A stretch of 64,000 nt of DNA from Bradyrhizobium diazoefficiens (GCF_018131015.1 NZ_JAFCJJ010000003.1:186001-250000); one strand, 5' to 3'. Shown: positions 50,062-58,182, numbered from the stretch's first letter. Made by a program: numbers and translations. The notes: generated from the sequence alone by a model not told the origin.

Positions 50062-50955
50062 ATGACGGAGGCCGGACGACATCGTCGCTGGTTGATCTTG
50101 GCTTGGATCTTGGCGTGGAGCCTGGTTGCAGCCGGCGCGCTCGGCGGCGCCGCGATCGCGCAGACCAGGGACAGCGGCGACCTCTCCTTCGAGCTGGTCG
50201 ACCCGAACGTGCTGCGCGTCTGCGCCGATCCGCGCAACATGCCGTTCTCCAACGAGAAGGGCGAGGGTATCGAGAACAAGCTCGCCGAGCTGTTCGCCGA
50301 AAAGCTCAAGAAGAAGCTCGACTACGTCTTCTTCCCGCAGGCGACCGGCTTCGTGCGGATGACGCTGGGCGCGCATCGCTGCGACGTCATCATGGGTTTT
50401 CCGCAAGGCGACGACCTGGTTCAGGGCACCAATCCCTATTACCGCACGACCTATGCGCTGGTTGCCAAGCCCGGCAGCGGGCTCGAGGATGTCGACACGC
50501 TCGAGGACGCACGCCTCAAGGGCAAGCACATCGGCATCGTCGCCGGCACGCCGCCGGCCACCAACATGGCGCTTGCCGGCCTGATGGCCACCGCAAAACC
50601 CTATCCGCTGATGATCGACACGCGCTACGACAATTCGGCGCAGGCGATGATCGATGACCTCACGGCGGACAAGATCGACGCCGGCGTGTTGTGGGGCCCG
50701 ATGGCGGGCTACTACGCCAAGAAGGCCGGCTCGCTCCACGTCACGCCGCTGGTCAAGGAGACCACGGGGCCGAAGCTCGTCTATCGCATCGGCATGGGCG
50801 TACGTCCCGCCGACCAGAACTGGAAGCGGCAGCTCAACAAGCTGATCCAGGAGAACCAGGGCGAGATCAACAAGATCCTCATCGACTTCGGTGTGCCGCT
50901 TCTCGACGAGAGCGATCGGCCGCTCGGCGCGGAGACGGCCAAGAAGTCGCCATGA
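50062..50955 (+). CDS. xoxJ: XoxJ-type periplasmic binding protein
   Basis: A 297-residue protein; the ATG at 50062 has GAGGAGGAAG upstream. An N-terminal hydrophobic segment (WLILAWILAWSLVAAGALGGAAIAQ) is the signal. Family marks are LRVCADPRNMPFSNEKGEGIENKLAELFAEKL, DYVFFPQATGFVRMTLGAHRCDVIMGFPQGDDLVQGTNPYYRTTYAL and IDAGVLWGPMAGYYAKK. This is the quinoprotein dehydrogenase-associated binding protein family that contains XoxJ, thought to help activate XoxF by opening it for PQQ or metal insertion. It is 17 kb away from xoxFG. Its stop overlaps the start of the Cys-x3-Cys-Trp protein. Confidence 0.82.
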   Translation: MTEAGRHRRWLILAWILAWSLVAAGALGGAAIAQTRDSGDLSFELVDPNVLRVCADPRNMPFSNEKGEGIENKLAELFAEKLKKKLDYVFFPQATGFVRMTLGAHRCDVIMGFPQGDDLVQGTNPYYRTTYALVAKPGSGLEDVDTLEDARLKGKHIGIVAGTPPATNMALAGLMATAKPYPLMIDTRYDNSAQAMIDDLTADKIDAGVLWGPMAGYYAKKAGSLHVTPLVKETTGPKLVYRIGMGVRPADQNWKRQLNKLIQENQGEINKILIDFGVPLLDESDRPLGAETAKKSP

Positions 50956-51512
50956 GGCGGCGGCCTCTTGCCGCTGTGCTCGTTGTCGCCGCACTGGCGG
51001 CGCCGGCATTGGCGCAGCAGCAGGAGCCGTTCGAGCCCGAGGGCTATCGCACCGACAATTACCGCGCGCCGGTGCCGGCGACGCTGGCTGGCGCGCGCGT
51101 GCTCGATACCGCGGAGGCCGAGGCGATCTGGCGCGCCAAAGGCGGCGCCTTCATCGACGTGCTGCCGCGGCCGCCGAAGCCGAAGAACCTTCCCGAAGGC
51201 ACGGTGTGGCGCGAGGCGCCGCGCAAGAACATTCCCGGCAGCATCTGGCTGCCGGACACCGGCTACGGCGCGCTACCGCCGGCGATGGACGACTATTTCC
51301 AGCGTGGCCTGGCGCAGGCCTCGCGCGGCGACAAGGCGGCGCTGCTCGTGATCTATTGCCTCGCCGACTGCTGGATGTCGTGGAACGCAGCAAAGCGCGC
51401 GCTGACTTACGGCTATTCCAACGTCGCCTGGTATCCCGACGGCACCGACGGCTGGGAGCGCGCAAAACTTCCGACCGCGGAAGCGCAGCCGGAGCCGCGG
51501 CCGGATCAGTAG
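50952..51512 (+). CDS. PQQ-dependent catabolism-associated Cys-x3-Cys-Trp motif protein
   Basis: A 186-residue exported protein from the ATG at 50952, overlapping the upstream TGA (ATGA). Signal peptide LAAVLVVAALAAPALAQ. The body is rhodanese-like: ARVLDTAEAEAIWRAKGGAFIDVLPRPPKP and NIPGSIWLPDTGYGALP. The active loop reads VIYCLADCWMSWNAAKRAL, with Cys136, Cys140 and Trp141. The family is known only from gene groups with PQQ dehydrogenases; a sulfur-relay or redox role is likely. It probably works with the SoxYZ-like carrier and metallohydrolase of the opposite strand. Confidence 0.86.
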   Translation: MRRRPLAAVLVVAALAAPALAQQQEPFEPEGYRTDNYRAPVPATLAGARVLDTAEAEAIWRAKGGAFIDVLPRPPKPKNLPEGTVWREAPRKNIPGSIWLPDTGYGALPPAMDDYFQRGLAQASRGDKAALLVIYCLADCWMSWNAAKRALTYGYSNVAWYPDGTDGWERAKLPTAEAQPEPRPDQ

Positions 51513-51520
51513 CCACGAGT

Positions 51521-51606
51521 CCGTCCTGCCCGGGCTTGTCCCGGGCATCCACGTTCTTCGTTCCGCGTGGCCAGACGTGGATGGCCGGGACAAGCCGGGC
51601 ATGACG
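51521..51606. repeat. Palindromic intergenic repeat, family A, copy 2
   Basis: Same unit as at 24795: inverted arms around GCCCGGGCTTGTCCCGGGCA and CCGGGACAAGCCGGGCATGA. It lies between the convergent 3' ends of the Cys-x3-Cys-Trp and DUF1344 genes, nine bases after the former stop. Confidence 0.85.
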
Positions 51607-51637
51607 CAGTGCTGCCGGCGGGGAACGGTGAGGATCC

Positions 51638-51937
51638 CTACGGCTTCTGCAACTTCGTCAGCGTTCCCGTGCCGTTGGTCTCGGTCGCCGAATAATTCAC
51701 CCGGTCGCCGGCATGGACCGCATCGAGCATTGCGGCATCCTTGGCCTTGTACTCCTGCAGCGTGCCGGCGCCGCCGGCACTGCCGCCGACCGTGCCCTTC
51801 TGGGTCTGCTGGATCGAGATCGTTCCGTTGAGACGGTCGATCTTGGTGACGATGCCGGTCATGTCATCGGCAAGGGCGCCGGTTGCGAGCAGGGCGATGG
51901 CCGCAGCGCCTGCGAAGATGAATTTGGCTGTTCCCAT
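51638..51937 (-). CDS. DUF1344 family small periplasmic protein
   Basis: A 99-residue protein from the ATG at 51935-51937. Signal peptide KFIFAGAAAIALLATGALADD. The mature part DMTGIVTKIDRLNGTISI is the DUF1344 core, a small beta-barrel; it continues with a Gly/Thr-rich loop and LDAVHAGDRVNYSATETNGTGTLTKLQKP. Rhizobia usually carry several such proteins with no known function. It lies 134 bases after the Lut-like operon on the same strand and appears independent of it. Confidence 0.8.
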   Translation of the reverse strand: MGTAKFIFAGAAAIALLATGALADDMTGIVTKIDRLNGTISIQQTQKGTVGGSAGGAGTLQEYKAKDAAMLDAVHAGDRVNYSATETNGTGTLTKLQKP

Positions 51938-52071
51938 CGAGGCCTCCCGATGTCCTGGATTCCCTTCGACAAGCCATCCTAGATCGATTTGGTTCCGGCA
52001 GATAGCGCGGCAAAGGTTAACGATTGCGCGCCGTTTCGGGAACTTCCTGAAAGCCGTCAGCGAGGTTGACG

Positions 52072-52683
52072 CTATTCCATTTCCTGCTGGATCACGCGAC
52101 CGAGCGCGAACAGGCGCTGGTCGATCGCGGTCGGAACCTCGCAGACGAACCGCACCACCTTGTTGCGGTCCTCGAAAATGCGGGTCTTCCAGATCAACTC
52201 GTTGCTGAGCGCCTCGACCTTGCTGTCGTCGCGCGACGCTGCGCCCTGCAGCGCCTGCAGCTGGATCGTTTCCTCGCGGATCTTCTCGGCGGCCTGGCGC
52301 TGCTTGCTGCTGACCCGTTCGAGCCCGTTCATGACCTGGGAGCGCTGCGCATTGAGCGTATCGAACAGGCCGGCGAACAGCAGCTTTGCGTTCGCGGTCT
52401 TGTCAGCGGCGGAGCCGGCCAAGAACTCCTTCACGGATTTCTCGGCTTCGTCCATCGGCGTCTTGCGCGCCGACAGTTTCGAGACCAGCGCGGTGACCTT
52501 TGCATCGTCCTTCCATTTGGTCTCGGCGTCGTCGAGCGAGGGACCGGACCAGACCGCCGCGAGCGAAATTTCCGGAACCTTGGCCTGCGCGCACGGCCAG
52601 TTGGGATAGCGCGGATCGGCCGCGCGTGCCGCCGCGGTCGAGACTGCGAACGCAAGGGCAGCCATGAGAAGACTTCGAACCAT
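52072..52683 (-). CDS. Exported protein at the end of the Lut-like operon
   Basis: A 203-residue protein whose ATG (52681-52683) overlaps the permease stop as TGATG; a GTG one codon earlier is also possible. Signal peptide SLLMAALAFAVSTAAARA. The mature protein starts DPRYPNWPCAQAKVPEISLAAVWSGPSLDDAETKW and is otherwise mostly helical (SKLSARKTPMDEAEKSVKEFLAG, GLERVSSKQRQAAEKIREETIQLQ). Two cysteines (about 31 and 180) may be bonded. Uncharacterised exported proteins of this kind accompany the PQQ-alcohol ABC system in methylotrophs. Role unknown, but tight coupling to the permease argues for a shared task. Confidence 0.72.
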   Translation of the reverse strand: MVRSLLMAALAFAVSTAAARAADPRYPNWPCAQAKVPEISLAAVWSGPSLDDAETKWKDDAKVTALVSKLSARKTPMDEAEKSVKEFLAGSAADKTANAKLLFAGLFDTLNAQRSQVMNGLERVSSKQRQAAEKIREETIQLQALQGAASRDDSKVEALSNELIWKTRIFEDRNKVVRFVCEVPTAIDQRLFALGRVIQQEME

Positions 52684-53531
52684 CACCCTTCGCCTCCCGC
52701 AGGGCCCCGTCGCGCCAGCCCGCGCGAGGGATCATAGGCTAGAATTGCGCCGATCATGAAGACGGTGGTGCAGACAGCGACCACCGCCAGCGAGACCCAG
52801 TTGATTTGGCCATACAACGCAAAACGTATCAGCTCGACCGCATGGGTGAACGGATTGGCCTCGCAGAGATAATAGAGATAGGGACTGCCTTCCTGCACCC
52901 GCCACAGCGGGTAGAGCGCCGATGACGCAAAGAACATCGGGAAGATCACGAAGTTCATCACGCCGGCGAAGTTTTCCAGCTGCTTGATGCCGGAGGAGAT
53001 CAGCATGCCGAGCGAGCCCAGCATCAGGCCGGACAGGATCAGCGCCGGCAGCACGGTGAGATAGCCCGACGGCGGCGGAGTGATGTCCCAGAACCAGGCG
53101 ATCAGCAGGAAGGCATAGACCTGCAGCAGCGACACCGCGGTGCCCGCGAGCAGCTTGCAGAACAGCAGGAATCCGCGCGGCAGGGGGCTCACCAGCAGCG
53201 TCCGCATGTTGCCCATCTCGCGGTCGTAGACCATGGAGAGCGAGGACTGCATGCCGTTGAAGAGCTGGATCATCGCCATCAGGCCCGGCGCGATATAGAC
53301 CTCGTAGAGGATGTAGGTCTCGTAGGGCGGGATGATGGAGATGCCGAGCACCTGGCGGAAGCCGGCGGCGAAGATGAACAGCCACACCAGCGGCCGCACC
53401 AGCGCGGAGACGAAGCGTTCGCGCTGATGCAGGAAGCGCAGGCCCTCGCGCCAGACGATGCCGGCAAGGCAGGTCATGTACTCCGAAAAGGAGAATCCGC
53501 GTGGCGCTTCGCGCGTGGTGATGCTGCTCAT
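52683..53531 (-). CDS. lutF: ABC-2-type permease of the PQQ-alcohol/Lut system
   Basis: A 282-residue inner-membrane protein from the ATG at 53529-53531, overlapping the ATPase stop (ATGA). Six hydrophobic helices; ABC-2 features include ALVRPLVWLFIFAAGFRQVLG, PGLMAMIQLFNGMQSSLSMVYDREMGNMRTLLVSPLPRGFLL and NFVIFPMFFASSALYPLW. ABC-2 permeases are usually exporters, yet in Methylorubrum the corresponding gene set (lutAEF) is needed for lanthanide uptake into the cell. The symbol is given by synteny with that set and by family; direction of transport is not proven. Confidence 0.8.
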   Translation of the reverse strand: MSSITTREAPRGFSFSEYMTCLAGIVWREGLRFLHQRERFVSALVRPLVWLFIFAAGFRQVLGISIIPPYETYILYEVYIAPGLMAMIQLFNGMQSSLSMVYDREMGNMRTLLVSPLPRGFLLFCKLLAGTAVSLLQVYAFLLIAWFWDITPPPSGYLTVLPALILSGLMLGSLGMLISSGIKQLENFAGVMNFVIFPMFFASSALYPLWRVQEGSPYLYYLCEANPFTHAVELIRFALYGQINWVSLAVVAVCTTVFMIGAILAYDPSRGLARRGPAGGEG

Positions 53532-54331
53532 GCGCCGCCTCCCGGCATGGTCTGCGCCCCGGTGAGGCGCATGAAGGCGGTGTTGACGTCCTGCGCGCCG
53601 GCCTCCGCGACGACGCGGGCCATCGGCCCCTGCGCGAGCACCTTGCCCTGGTGCAGCACCACGAGATCGTCGCCGGGCAAGATCTCGTCGAACAGATGCG
53701 TGGCCCAGAGCACGCCGATGCCCTGCTCGGTCACGAGCTGGCGGACGTGGCCGATGATGTCGGCGCGCGCCTTGACGTCGAGGCCGACGGTCGGCTCGTC
53801 CAGCAGCAACAGGCGCGGCCGGTGCAGGAGCGCGCGCGCGATCTCGAGCCGCCGCATCTGTCCGCCGGAGAGATCGCGCACCTTGCTGGCGGCGCGATCG
53901 GCAAGCCCGATGCGGCCGAGCAGCTCGGCGCTGCGCGAGGCCGCCTCGCGGCGGCCGATGCCGTGGAGCGCTGCGTGGTAGAGCAGGTTCTGTGTCAGCG
54001 ACAGGTCAAGGTCGAGCGTGCGCGGCTGGAACACGACGCCGAGCAGCCGCAGCGCCTCGCCGGGCGCGCGGCTGACGTCGTGGCCGAAGATCGAGACGCG
54101 GCCCGACTGGATGCCGAACAGGCGCGTGATCAGCGAGAACAGCGTGCTCTTGCCGGCGCCGTTGAGGCCGAGCAGGGCCGTGAAGCTTGCAGGCGGCACG
54201 TTGAAGGAGACGTCCGTCAGCGCCCGGCGCGGACCGTAGGAATGGCTGATGCCGTCGATCGACAGCGCCGGCGCCCCGGCCGGATCGGGCCGTGTCTCGC
54301 GTTGCTCGGCAATGGGCGCGGGGCTGGTCAT
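53528..54331 (-). CDS. lutE: ABC ATP-binding protein of the PQQ-alcohol/Lut system
   Basis: A 267-residue ATPase from the ATG at 54329-54331, overlapping the propeller stop (ATGA). Walker A LLGLNGAGKST is at 53-63; Q-loop in LGVVFQPRTLDLDLSLTQNL; signature RDLSGGQMRRLEIARALLHRP; Walker B LLLLDEPTVGLD; switch in WATHLFDEI. The VFQPRTLDLDLSL segment is characteristic of the ATPase linked to PQQ-dependent alcohol systems. It would drive the ABC-2 permease encoded next. Gene order propeller - ATPase - permease - exported protein, each coupled by overlap. Confidence 0.87.
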   Translation of the reverse strand: MTSPAPIAEQRETRPDPAGAPALSIDGISHSYGPRRALTDVSFNVPPASFTALLGLNGAGKSTLFSLITRLFGIQSGRVSIFGHDVSRAPGEALRLLGVVFQPRTLDLDLSLTQNLLYHAALHGIGRREAASRSAELLGRIGLADRAASKVRDLSGGQMRRLEIARALLHRPRLLLLDEPTVGLDVKARADIIGHVRQLVTEQGIGVLWATHLFDEILPGDDLVVLHQGKVLAQGPMARVVAEAGAQDVNTAFMRLTGAQTMPGGGA

Positions 54332-55296
54332 GGCGCGATCGCAATTCCCCAAGGCAGTTCGCCCACCTGAATGGTCTTGATGACTTTCTGCGCGGCGACG
54401 TCGATCACCGAGACGTCGTTGGAGACGCCGTTGGTGGTGAGCAAATATTTTTCGTCCGGCGTGAAGGCCATGTGCCAGACCCGCTGTCCCACCAGCAGAT
54501 ATTTCGTCACCTTGCGCGAGGCGACGTCGACGATTGCGATGCGGTTGGCGGGCCCGAGCGCGACGAAGGCGGTCTTGTCGTCCCTGGTCATGCCGATGCC
54601 GACCGGCTGGATCGCTTCTTTCCTTAAGCCCGGGATCTCGAAATTGACCTTGCCGATCACCTCGTGCTTGCCGGGGTCGATGATCGAGACCGTGCCGCCG
54701 ATCTCGGAGGAGACCCACACCTCGGACGCGTCGTGCTTGAACTCGGCGAAGCGTGGCCTCGCGTCGACCAGCACGTTGGCGACGATCTGGCGCGACGCCG
54801 TGTCGATGAAATGCGCCATGTTGGTCGTTTCCGACGTGTTGATCAGCGTCTTGCCGTCGGGGCTGATGGTCATGCCCTCAGGCTCGACGCCGACCTGGAT
54901 ATCGCCGAGGCGGGTGCGCCTCTCGAGGTCAATGACCGTCACCGTATTGTCGTTCTCGTTGGCGACATAGAGAAGTTTTCCCGCCGCATCCTGGGCGAAC
55001 AGTTCCGGATCGGGTCCCGAGGGCAGGCTGTCCACCACGGCCTGCGTCCTGGCGTCGATCATCTGGATGGTGTCGTCGTCGCCGACCGCGACCATGACGA
55101 ATTTGCCGTCGCGGGTGAAATCGATCCCGCGCGGCCGCTGGCCGACCTTGATCGTCTTGGTCACCGTCCAGCTCTCGGTATCGATCACCGAGACGGTGTT
55201 GCTCTTCTCGTTCGACACATAGGCGATGAACGCATGCGCCGGCGCCGCCACGAGAGCCAGTCCGGACAGCAACCCGATACGCCACATGCGCAACAT
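54328..55296 (-). CDS. PQQ catabolism-associated YVTN beta-propeller protein
   Basis: A 322-residue exported protein. I take the ATG at 55294-55296 with GAGG seven bases upstream; an ATG at 55320 would overlap the previous gene. Signal peptide MWRIGLLSGLALVAAPAHA. Seven blades of the YVTN type repeat: YVSNEKSNTVSVIDTESW, YVANENDNTVTVIDLERR, WVSSEIGGTVSIIDPGKH, TTNGVSNDVSVIDVAAQK. In methylotrophs this family is found with the PQQ-alcohol ABC system. It may bind a periplasmic ligand or the binding protein. The downstream ATPase gene starts within its stop codon. Confidence 0.88.
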   Translation of the reverse strand: MLRMWRIGLLSGLALVAAPAHAFIAYVSNEKSNTVSVIDTESWTVTKTIKVGQRPRGIDFTRDGKFVMVAVGDDDTIQMIDARTQAVVDSLPSGPDPELFAQDAAGKLLYVANENDNTVTVIDLERRTRLGDIQVGVEPEGMTISPDGKTLINTSETTNMAHFIDTASRQIVANVLVDARPRFAEFKHDASEVWVSSEIGGTVSIIDPGKHEVIGKVNFEIPGLRKEAIQPVGIGMTRDDKTAFVALGPANRIAIVDVASRKVTKYLLVGQRVWHMAFTPDEKYLLTTNGVSNDVSVIDVAAQKVIKTIQVGELPWGIAIAP

Positions 55297-55304
55297 CGTG
55301 ATCC

Positions 55305-56486
55305 TCACTTCAACTTGCATTTGCTCTCCGGGCGATCGTAGCCGAGCGTGTCCAGCTCGGAGACCTGGTGCAGAAATCCCTCCTGCGGCGACACCGACAC
55401 CACCATGCGGCCGTCAACCAGCAGGATCGGCTGGCGCAGCTGCAGGTTCCAGTCGCGCAACGTCAGCCGCGTGCCCTTGAAGGCGGCGACGGAGAAATCG
55501 GGGCCCTTGATGAAGTCGGCGACTTTCTTGACGTCGCCGGAATTGGTGCGCGAGGTGGCTTCCCCGATCATGCGCACCGCCGTCCAGGCCTGCATGTCAA
55601 GCGCGGTCATGCGCCGCGCATTCAGCTTGACGAAGCGGTTCTGCATCTGGATCGCGCCCCACTGGTCCTGGGCTGGGTCCCAGCTCCGCGGCACGAGCCC
55701 GGCCGAGCCCGCGACGGGGCGGGGGTCCCAGGTGCGATAGGGCAGATAGGCGCCGAACACCTCGCTCTCGTCGGCGGCGACCAGCACGTCGTAGGCCGGC
55801 GCCTGTTGCGTGAACACCGGCATCTGGCGCTGGATCAGCGTGACGCCGCTGTCGGTGCGGCGGGCGCCGCCCTTGTCCTCGAAGCTGCGCTCCTGCACGA
55901 TCTTGGCGCCGAACCGCGTGGCCGCGCGCTTCAAGGCATCGGCGAACAGCTTGTCCTCGTCATGCGAGCCGACCACGAGCAGCCAGCGCGACCACTTCTT
56001 CCACACCAGGTACTGGCCGAGCGCGTCGGCCAGCATCGCGCGCGTCGGCGCGGTGTGGATGACGTTGCTGCGGCAATCGGCCTCGCGCAGCCGCTCGTCG
56101 ATCGCGCCGGCGTTGAACAGCAGCGTGCCGCGGTCGCGCAGGGCGTCGGCGACTTTCAGCAGCGCATCCGCCGGCAGGTCGGCGATGATGAAGCCGTTCT
56201 TCTCGGCAAGTGCGGTCGCGGCCTGGACGACGTCCTCGCCCTCCTTGATGCGGCGCTCATCGAGCGTAAAGCGCTGGTTGAGGAATTTTCCGGTGGTGTT
56301 GTTGTCCTCGATGGCAAGGCGCGCACCGGCAAATCCGTCGTTCTCGGCGGGCTGCTCCACCAGCGACAGGGTCGATCTGGTGCCGGCGACGCCGAGATAG
56401 CCGACGCCGATCATGACCGGGTCGGCCGCGAGCGCTTGCGTCGCGGCCAGGCCCAGGCCGATCAGGCCGAGCAACCATCGGATCAT
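55305..56486 (-). CDS. lutA: Periplasmic binding protein of the PQQ-alcohol/Lut ABC system
   Basis: A 393-residue protein from the ATG at 56484-56486 with CGGAGGA before it. Signal peptide RWLLGLIGLGLAATQALAADP. It has the type I (branched-chain amino acid-like) binding fold: MIGVGYLGVAGTRS, FAGARLAIEDNNTTGKFLNQRFTL, ADALRDRGTLLFNAGAIDERLREADCRSNVIHTAPTRAMLADALGQYL and WTAVRMIGEATSRT. The PQQ-dependent alcohol dehydrogenase-linked subfamily is shown by AGLVPRSWDPAQDQWGAIQMQNRFVKLNARRMTALD. Methylorubrum LutA is in this family, and its ligand there is connected with lanthanide uptake. First gene of the five-gene operon. Confidence 0.84.
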   Translation of the reverse strand: MIRWLLGLIGLGLAATQALAADPVMIGVGYLGVAGTRSTLSLVEQPAENDGFAGARLAIEDNNTTGKFLNQRFTLDERRIKEGEDVVQAATALAEKNGFIIADLPADALLKVADALRDRGTLLFNAGAIDERLREADCRSNVIHTAPTRAMLADALGQYLVWKKWSRWLLVVGSHDEDKLFADALKRAATRFGAKIVQERSFEDKGGARRTDSGVTLIQRQMPVFTQQAPAYDVLVAADESEVFGAYLPYRTWDPRPVAGSAGLVPRSWDPAQDQWGAIQMQNRFVKLNARRMTALDMQAWTAVRMIGEATSRTNSGDVKKVADFIKGPDFSVAAFKGTRLTLRDWNLQLRQPILLVDGRMVVSVSPQEGFLHQVSELDTLGYDRPESKCKLK

Positions 56487-56606
56487 GCTTCCTCCGTGCG
56501 CTCCCCGGCTTGACCGCCGGTGGAGAAATGTTTCTCCTGAAGCATGACCGATTTGGCCCGGCATGCAACCCCGCATTTCGTCCCCGCGCGGACTGGATTC
56601 ACGATC

Positions 56607-57107
56607 ATGCGAGCGCTGATTTGTTTTGCTGTTTTGCTGTTGACGGCGTCGGCCGCGTTCGCCGACCCGCCGAAACTCGCGGTGTTCGATTTCGAGCTGA
56701 TCGACACCAGCCTGCCCGGCGAGTTCTATGGCTCGAGGCCGGAGGAGGCGCGGCTTTTGCTCATCAGCGAGCAACTGCGCAAGGAACTGGCAGCGTCGGG
56801 AAAGTTCCAGATGCTCGACATCGCACCGGTCCGGGACGCCGCCCGCAAGGCCAATCTGCAGGCGTGCGGCGGCTGCGACCTCAAGCTCGCAAGCGAGCTC
56901 GGCGCCGAGCTCGAGATCACGGGCCTCGTGCAGAAGGTCTCGAACCTGATCATCAACCTCAACATCTATTTGCGCGACGTGAAGACCGGCCAGATGGTCG
57001 CGGCCGCCAGCGCCGACATGCGCGGCAACACCGACGAATCCTGGACCCGCACGATGAGCTACTTGATCCGTAACAGGTTGCTGGCGCCAAACTACGGGCG
57101 GCCGTGA
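56607..57107 (+). CDS. DUF3280 exported protein of the Lut-like region
   Basis: A 166-residue protein. The ATG at 56607 directly precedes a signal peptide (RALICFAVLLLTASAAFADP); the frame extends 21 codons upstream without a ribosome site. The DUF3280 core is KLAVFDFELIDTSLPGEFYG, EARLLLISEQLRKELAASGKFQMLDI, then NLQACGGCDLKLASELGAELEITGLVQKVSNLIINLNIYLRDV. A CGGC pair (about 98-101) may be redox-active or bind metal. Divergent from lutA with a 120-base shared control region. Exported proteins of this family sit beside lutA in methylotrophs; the function is unknown. Confidence 0.8.
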   Translation: MRALICFAVLLLTASAAFADPPKLAVFDFELIDTSLPGEFYGSRPEEARLLLISEQLRKELAASGKFQMLDIAPVRDAARKANLQACGGCDLKLASELGAELEITGLVQKVSNLIINLNIYLRDVKTGQMVAAASADMRGNTDESWTRTMSYLIRNRLLAPNYGRP

Positions 57108-57157
57108 GATGGTTCTTCGCCTCTCCCCGCAAGCGCAGGGCTTTGGCATGTATCATG

Positions 57158-57245
57158 TCGTCATGGCCGGGCTTGTCCCGGCCATCCACGCCTTGCCGCA
57201 CGACCTAAGAACGTAGATGCCCGGGACAAGCCCGGGCATGACGAA
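57158..57245. repeat. Palindromic intergenic repeat, family A, copy 3
   Basis: Third copy of the unit seen at 24795 and 51521 (arms GGCCGGGCTTGTCCCGGCCA and GCCCGGGACAAGCCCGGGCA). It lies between the convergent 3' ends of the DUF3280 and fghA genes. Confidence 0.85.
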
Positions 57246-57266
57246 CTCTCGTCGGGAATAGCTCCC

Positions 57267-58112
57267 TCACCCCGCCAGCCTCTCCGCATGCCAGTGCAGA
57301 TGATCGGCCATGAAGGTCGAGATGAAGTAATAGCTGTGGTCGTAGCCTGCCTGCCGCCGCAGCGTCAGCGGGATGCTGGCCCTGGTGCAGGCGGCCTGCA
57401 GCAGCTCCGGCTTCAGCTGCTCCTTGAGGAAATTGTCGGCATCGCCATAGTCGACCAGGAAGCCGGAGAATTTTGCGCCGTCCTCGATCAGCGCAACGGC
57501 GTCGTAGTTGCGCCAATTTTCCTTGTCCGGCCCGAGATAGCCGCTCAGCGCCTTGATGCCCCAGGGCACCTGCGAGGGAGCCACGATCGGGGCAAAGGCG
57601 CTCGCGGCGCGATAGCGGTGCGGGTTGCGCAGTGCCACCGTCAGTGCGCCGTGGCCGCCCATCGAATGGCCCATCACCGATTGCCGTTTGGTATCGACGG
57701 GAAAATTTCCCGCCACAAGTTTTGGCAGCTCGTCGGTGACATAGCTCCACATGCGGTAGTTGCGCGCAAACGGCTCTTGCGTGGCATCGACATAGAATCC
57801 GGCGCCGAGGCCGAAATCATAGGCGTTGCTGGGATCGCCCGGCACGTCCGGTCCGCGCGGTGAGGTGTCGGGGGCGACGAAGATCAGGCCGAGCTCGGCG
57901 CAGGCGCGGCGGAATTCGCCCTTCTCGGTGACATTGGCATGGGTGCAGGTGAGCCCGGAGAGGTACCACACCACGGGCAGCTTCACGCCGTCCGGATGCG
58001 GCGGCACATAGACCGAGAACACCATGTCGGTCCCGGTCGCCTGGCTCGCATGGCGGTACACGCCCTGCACGCCGCCATAGGATTTGTTGGTCGAGACGGT
58101 CTGTATCGTCAT
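57267..58112 (-). CDS. fghA: S-formylglutathione hydrolase
   Basis: A 281-residue esterase D family enzyme from the ATG at 58110-58112. It hydrolyses S-formylglutathione to formate and glutathione, the last step of the pathway begun by Gfa and FlhA. Marks are VPVVWYLSGLTCTHANVTEKGEFRRACAELG, PDTSPRGPDVPGDPSNAYDFGLGAGFYVDATQEPFARNYRM and the nucleophile in VMGHSMGGHGAL (Ser150). GFLVDYGDADNFL and AGYDHSYYFISTF supply the Asp and His. Length is standard. It is 27 kb from gfa/flhA and stands alone between the Lut-like genes and the two-component pair. Confidence 0.96.
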   Translation of the reverse strand: MTIQTVSTNKSYGGVQGVYRHASQATGTDMVFSVYVPPHPDGVKLPVVWYLSGLTCTHANVTEKGEFRRACAELGLIFVAPDTSPRGPDVPGDPSNAYDFGLGAGFYVDATQEPFARNYRMWSYVTDELPKLVAGNFPVDTKRQSVMGHSMGGHGALTVALRNPHRYRAASAFAPIVAPSQVPWGIKALSGYLGPDKENWRNYDAVALIEDGAKFSGFLVDYGDADNFLKEQLKPELLQAACTRASIPLTLRRQAGYDHSYYFISTFMADHLHWHAERLAG

Positions 58113-58182
58113 TCCGTTCGCGCTCCGTGGCATCCCGCCGCATTCAACATTGCAACGCTTGTGTGACCGAAATTGTGGCGGC

